A DNA stretch of 64,000 bases, from positions 1 through 64,000 of the forward strand of contig JAHFBP010000003.1 in NCBI GenBank assembly GCA_023249975.1, in the 5' to 3' direction. This document shows, in pieces, positions 62,482-64,000 of this stretch. The notes beneath the pieces are model-generated. The model was not told where the DNA came from and made no database searches. It saw only the letters and a program-made list of their open reading frames with translations. Source of the stretch: a bacterium (GTDB lineage Bacteria > Babelota > Babeliae > Babelales > GCA-2401785). Made by a program: the position numbers and the translations under genes. Position 1 is the stretch's first letter, and each line of letters opens with the position of its first letter.

Positions 62482-63972
62482 ATGCTCACAAGTGCACAAT
62501 TTTTAAATAATGTACTTCCGCACATCGAACCAATCGTAGCTGCCATCTCATTGCGCGGTGGCCGATCCTATGCTGTTGGAGGGGCGGTTCGCGACCTAAT
62601 TTTAGGCCGCAAAATCAAAGATATCGACATTGAAGTTCATAATCTAACACTCAAAGAACTTGAAAATATTTTACTCACATTTGGACCGGTCTCAACCATC
62701 GGAAAAAAATTCGGCGTTCTGCGTATCCACAATCTTGATGTTGACTGGTCAATTCCACGACACGACAGTTTGGGCCGCAAACCAACCGTAATTACTGATC
62801 CGAAAATGACACCTGCGCAAGCTTGCCGCCGACGTGACATTACGATCAACGCCCTCATGCTTGATTTAGATCGCGTTATTGCCCGCAAGGATCGCATTTA
62901 CGAAAACATTCGTGATCAATCCTATGTTGCGGCGCGCGACCTGCCAATCATTGATCCTTATGGCGGTATCAGAGACATTGAAAATAAAACACTGCGGGCC
63001 GTTGATCCTCAAACTTTTGTGGAAGATCCCCTGCGGTTTTATCGCGTCATGCAATTTATTGCACGCTTTGAAATGCACCCGGATGATGAACTGAATCAAT
63101 TGTGCGCCACCATGAAACTGGCTGACCCTGTAACCAAACAGCCCTTACCCAGAGAACGCATCACCGAAGAATTGAGTAAAATGTTACTCAAATCAAAACG
63201 CCCTTCATTGGGACTCAGGTGGATACAAAAAATTGGCCGACTTGCTGAATGCTTTCCTGAACTGGAACAGACCGCCTCCACACCGCAACGAATTGATTAT
63301 CATCCAGAAGGGACCGTCCTAGAGCACTGCCTGCAAACACTGGATGCCTCTGCACGCATTCCCATCATCCCCGAACGGCCCAGTGATCGCGTGCTGGAAC
63401 TGGAGCACGAAAAACTCATTTTGATGTTGGCAGCACTGTGCCATGATCTTGGCAAAGCGGTCTGCACCGATGAACATCTACATGCCTACAAACACGAACA
63501 TGCAGGAGTTAAGATTACTCAAGATTTTTTAAATAGATTTTCATTTCCACAATCCATGATTCAAACCGTGTGTTGCATGGTCAAACATCACATGGAACCT
63601 TTTAAGTTAATCAAAGATGCCAAACCTAATGCTTTTAAAAAATTGGCACACAAAATTGCACCACAAGTGACATTGCGTATGCTCGCTCTTTTGGCACTCT
63701 GCGACCAACAAGGCCGCAATGCACAAAGCCAGGAGCCACTGCGTGATGCTGGGATTGCTGAATTTGAACAATTTATCGCCAAAGCTCAAAGTGCCGAAGT
63801 TTTTACCAATCCAGAGGAACCGGTTGTCAAAGGGCGCGATTTACTTGATATCATCAAGCCTGGGCCAGAGTTGGGCAAAGCACTTGATGCCGCATATCAA
63901 ATTCAAATCAATGAAGATATCCGCGATAAAAAAGATCTCATCAAAAGAATTTTGGCCTCAAAGAGACAATAG
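62482..63972 (+). CDS. cca: CCA-adding / poly(A) polymerase-family tRNA nucleotidyltransferase
   Basis: Adds or repairs the 3' CCA of tRNAs. I start at MLTSAQFLNN with GGAG five bases upstream; a 15-codon longer frame exists. The 496-residue product has the nucleotidyltransferase head SYAVGGAVRDLILGRKIKDI then DIEV, RRRDITINALMLDL, the neck EDPLRFYRVMQFIARF and a C-terminal HD domain with ALCHDLGKA. CCA versus poly(A) specificity cannot be settled by eye. Both tRNAs in the window already encode CCA, so repair is the likelier role. Confidence 0.88.
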   Translation: MLTSAQFLNNVLPHIEPIVAAISLRGGRSYAVGGAVRDLILGRKIKDIDIEVHNLTLKELENILLTFGPVSTIGKKFGVLRIHNLDVDWSIPRHDSLGRKPTVITDPKMTPAQACRRRDITINALMLDLDRVIARKDRIYENIRDQSYVAARDLPIIDPYGGIRDIENKTLRAVDPQTFVEDPLRFYRVMQFIARFEMHPDDELNQLCATMKLADPVTKQPLPRERITEELSKMLLKSKRPSLGLRWIQKIGRLAECFPELEQTASTPQRIDYHPEGTVLEHCLQTLDASARIPIIPERPSDRVLELEHEKLILMLAALCHDLGKAVCTDEHLHAYKHEHAGVKITQDFLNRFSFPQSMIQTVCCMVKHHMEPFKLIKDAKPNAFKKLAHKIAPQVTLRMLALLALCDQQGRNAQSQEPLRDAGIAEFEQFIAKAQSAEVFTNPEEPVVKGRDLLDIIKPGPELGKALDAAYQIQINEDIRDKKDLIKRILASKRQ

Positions 63973-64000
63973 CGTAACTAATCCAACCTACTTCGGCTCA

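Overview
The window reads as one contiguous piece of chromosome from a Gram-negative, AT-leaning bacterium with a reduced, host-associated style of gene content. Inner and outer membrane functions are both present (SecY, YidC, RseP, a TolQ-TolR-TolA-TolB set, two outer-membrane barrel candidates, a lipoprotein), with peptidoglycan genes (murC, dapF) scattered singly and many exported proteins of no recognisable family. My best guess for the lineage is Candidatus Dependentiae (TM6), or a similar intracellular or protist-associated phylum. That is inference from content and style, not from a database match.

Layout. Bases 1-19208, all on the minus strand, are one very long translation superoperon. 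Read in the direction of transcription it runs rpsL, rpsG, fusA, tuf, rpsJ, rplC, rplD, rplW, rplB, rpsS, rplV, rpsC, rplP, rpmC, rpsQ, rplN, rplX, rplE, rpsN (zinc form), rpsH, rplF, rplR, rpsE, rplO, secY, adk, map, infA, rpmJ, rpsM, rpsK, rpsD, rpoA and rplQ (cut by the window edge). rpmD (L30) is absent from its usual place. Divergent from it is the site-2 protease gene rseP, then rplM without its usual partner rpsI.

Bases 21.5-36.9 kb hold an exported Memo-AMMECR1 fusion lipoprotein, a yidC-recR-pepP unit, a MerR-type regulator, truB, a barrel gene facing a small exported protein, a VOC protein, rpsT, rpmB, ftsH and the tol genes.

Bases 37-49 kb are the accessory part: two tandem exported helical proteins, dapF and a cysteine-synthase-like gene, two convergent paralogous serine hydrolases that share stop-codon bases, a Pro/Ala-rich exported protein divergent from a second barrel, rpsU-rbfA-prepilin peptidase, a DHH phosphoesterase, and an exported protein with three internal repeats preceded by a perfect 37-nt hairpin.

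Bases 49.5-64 kb hold a FolC-like ligase, galU, pheS, tRNA-Phe, the conserved ffh-rpsP-khpA-trmD-rplS cluster (trmD fused to a second SPOUT methyltransferase domain), small membrane proteins, an aminotransferase-murC pair, tRNA-Ala and a CCA-adding enzyme.

The most unusual signals are: the duplicated convergent hydrolases with a shared Ser/Asp/His pattern; the barrel plus small exported protein arrangement seen twice; the lipoprotein-anchored Memo-AMMECR1 fusion; and a short dispersed repeat family (CCTGAG...TCGAAGGG) that sits in frame inside murC and the merR-like gene and as an intergenic pair near 52 kb. I found no CRISPR array, rRNA, transposase or prophage.
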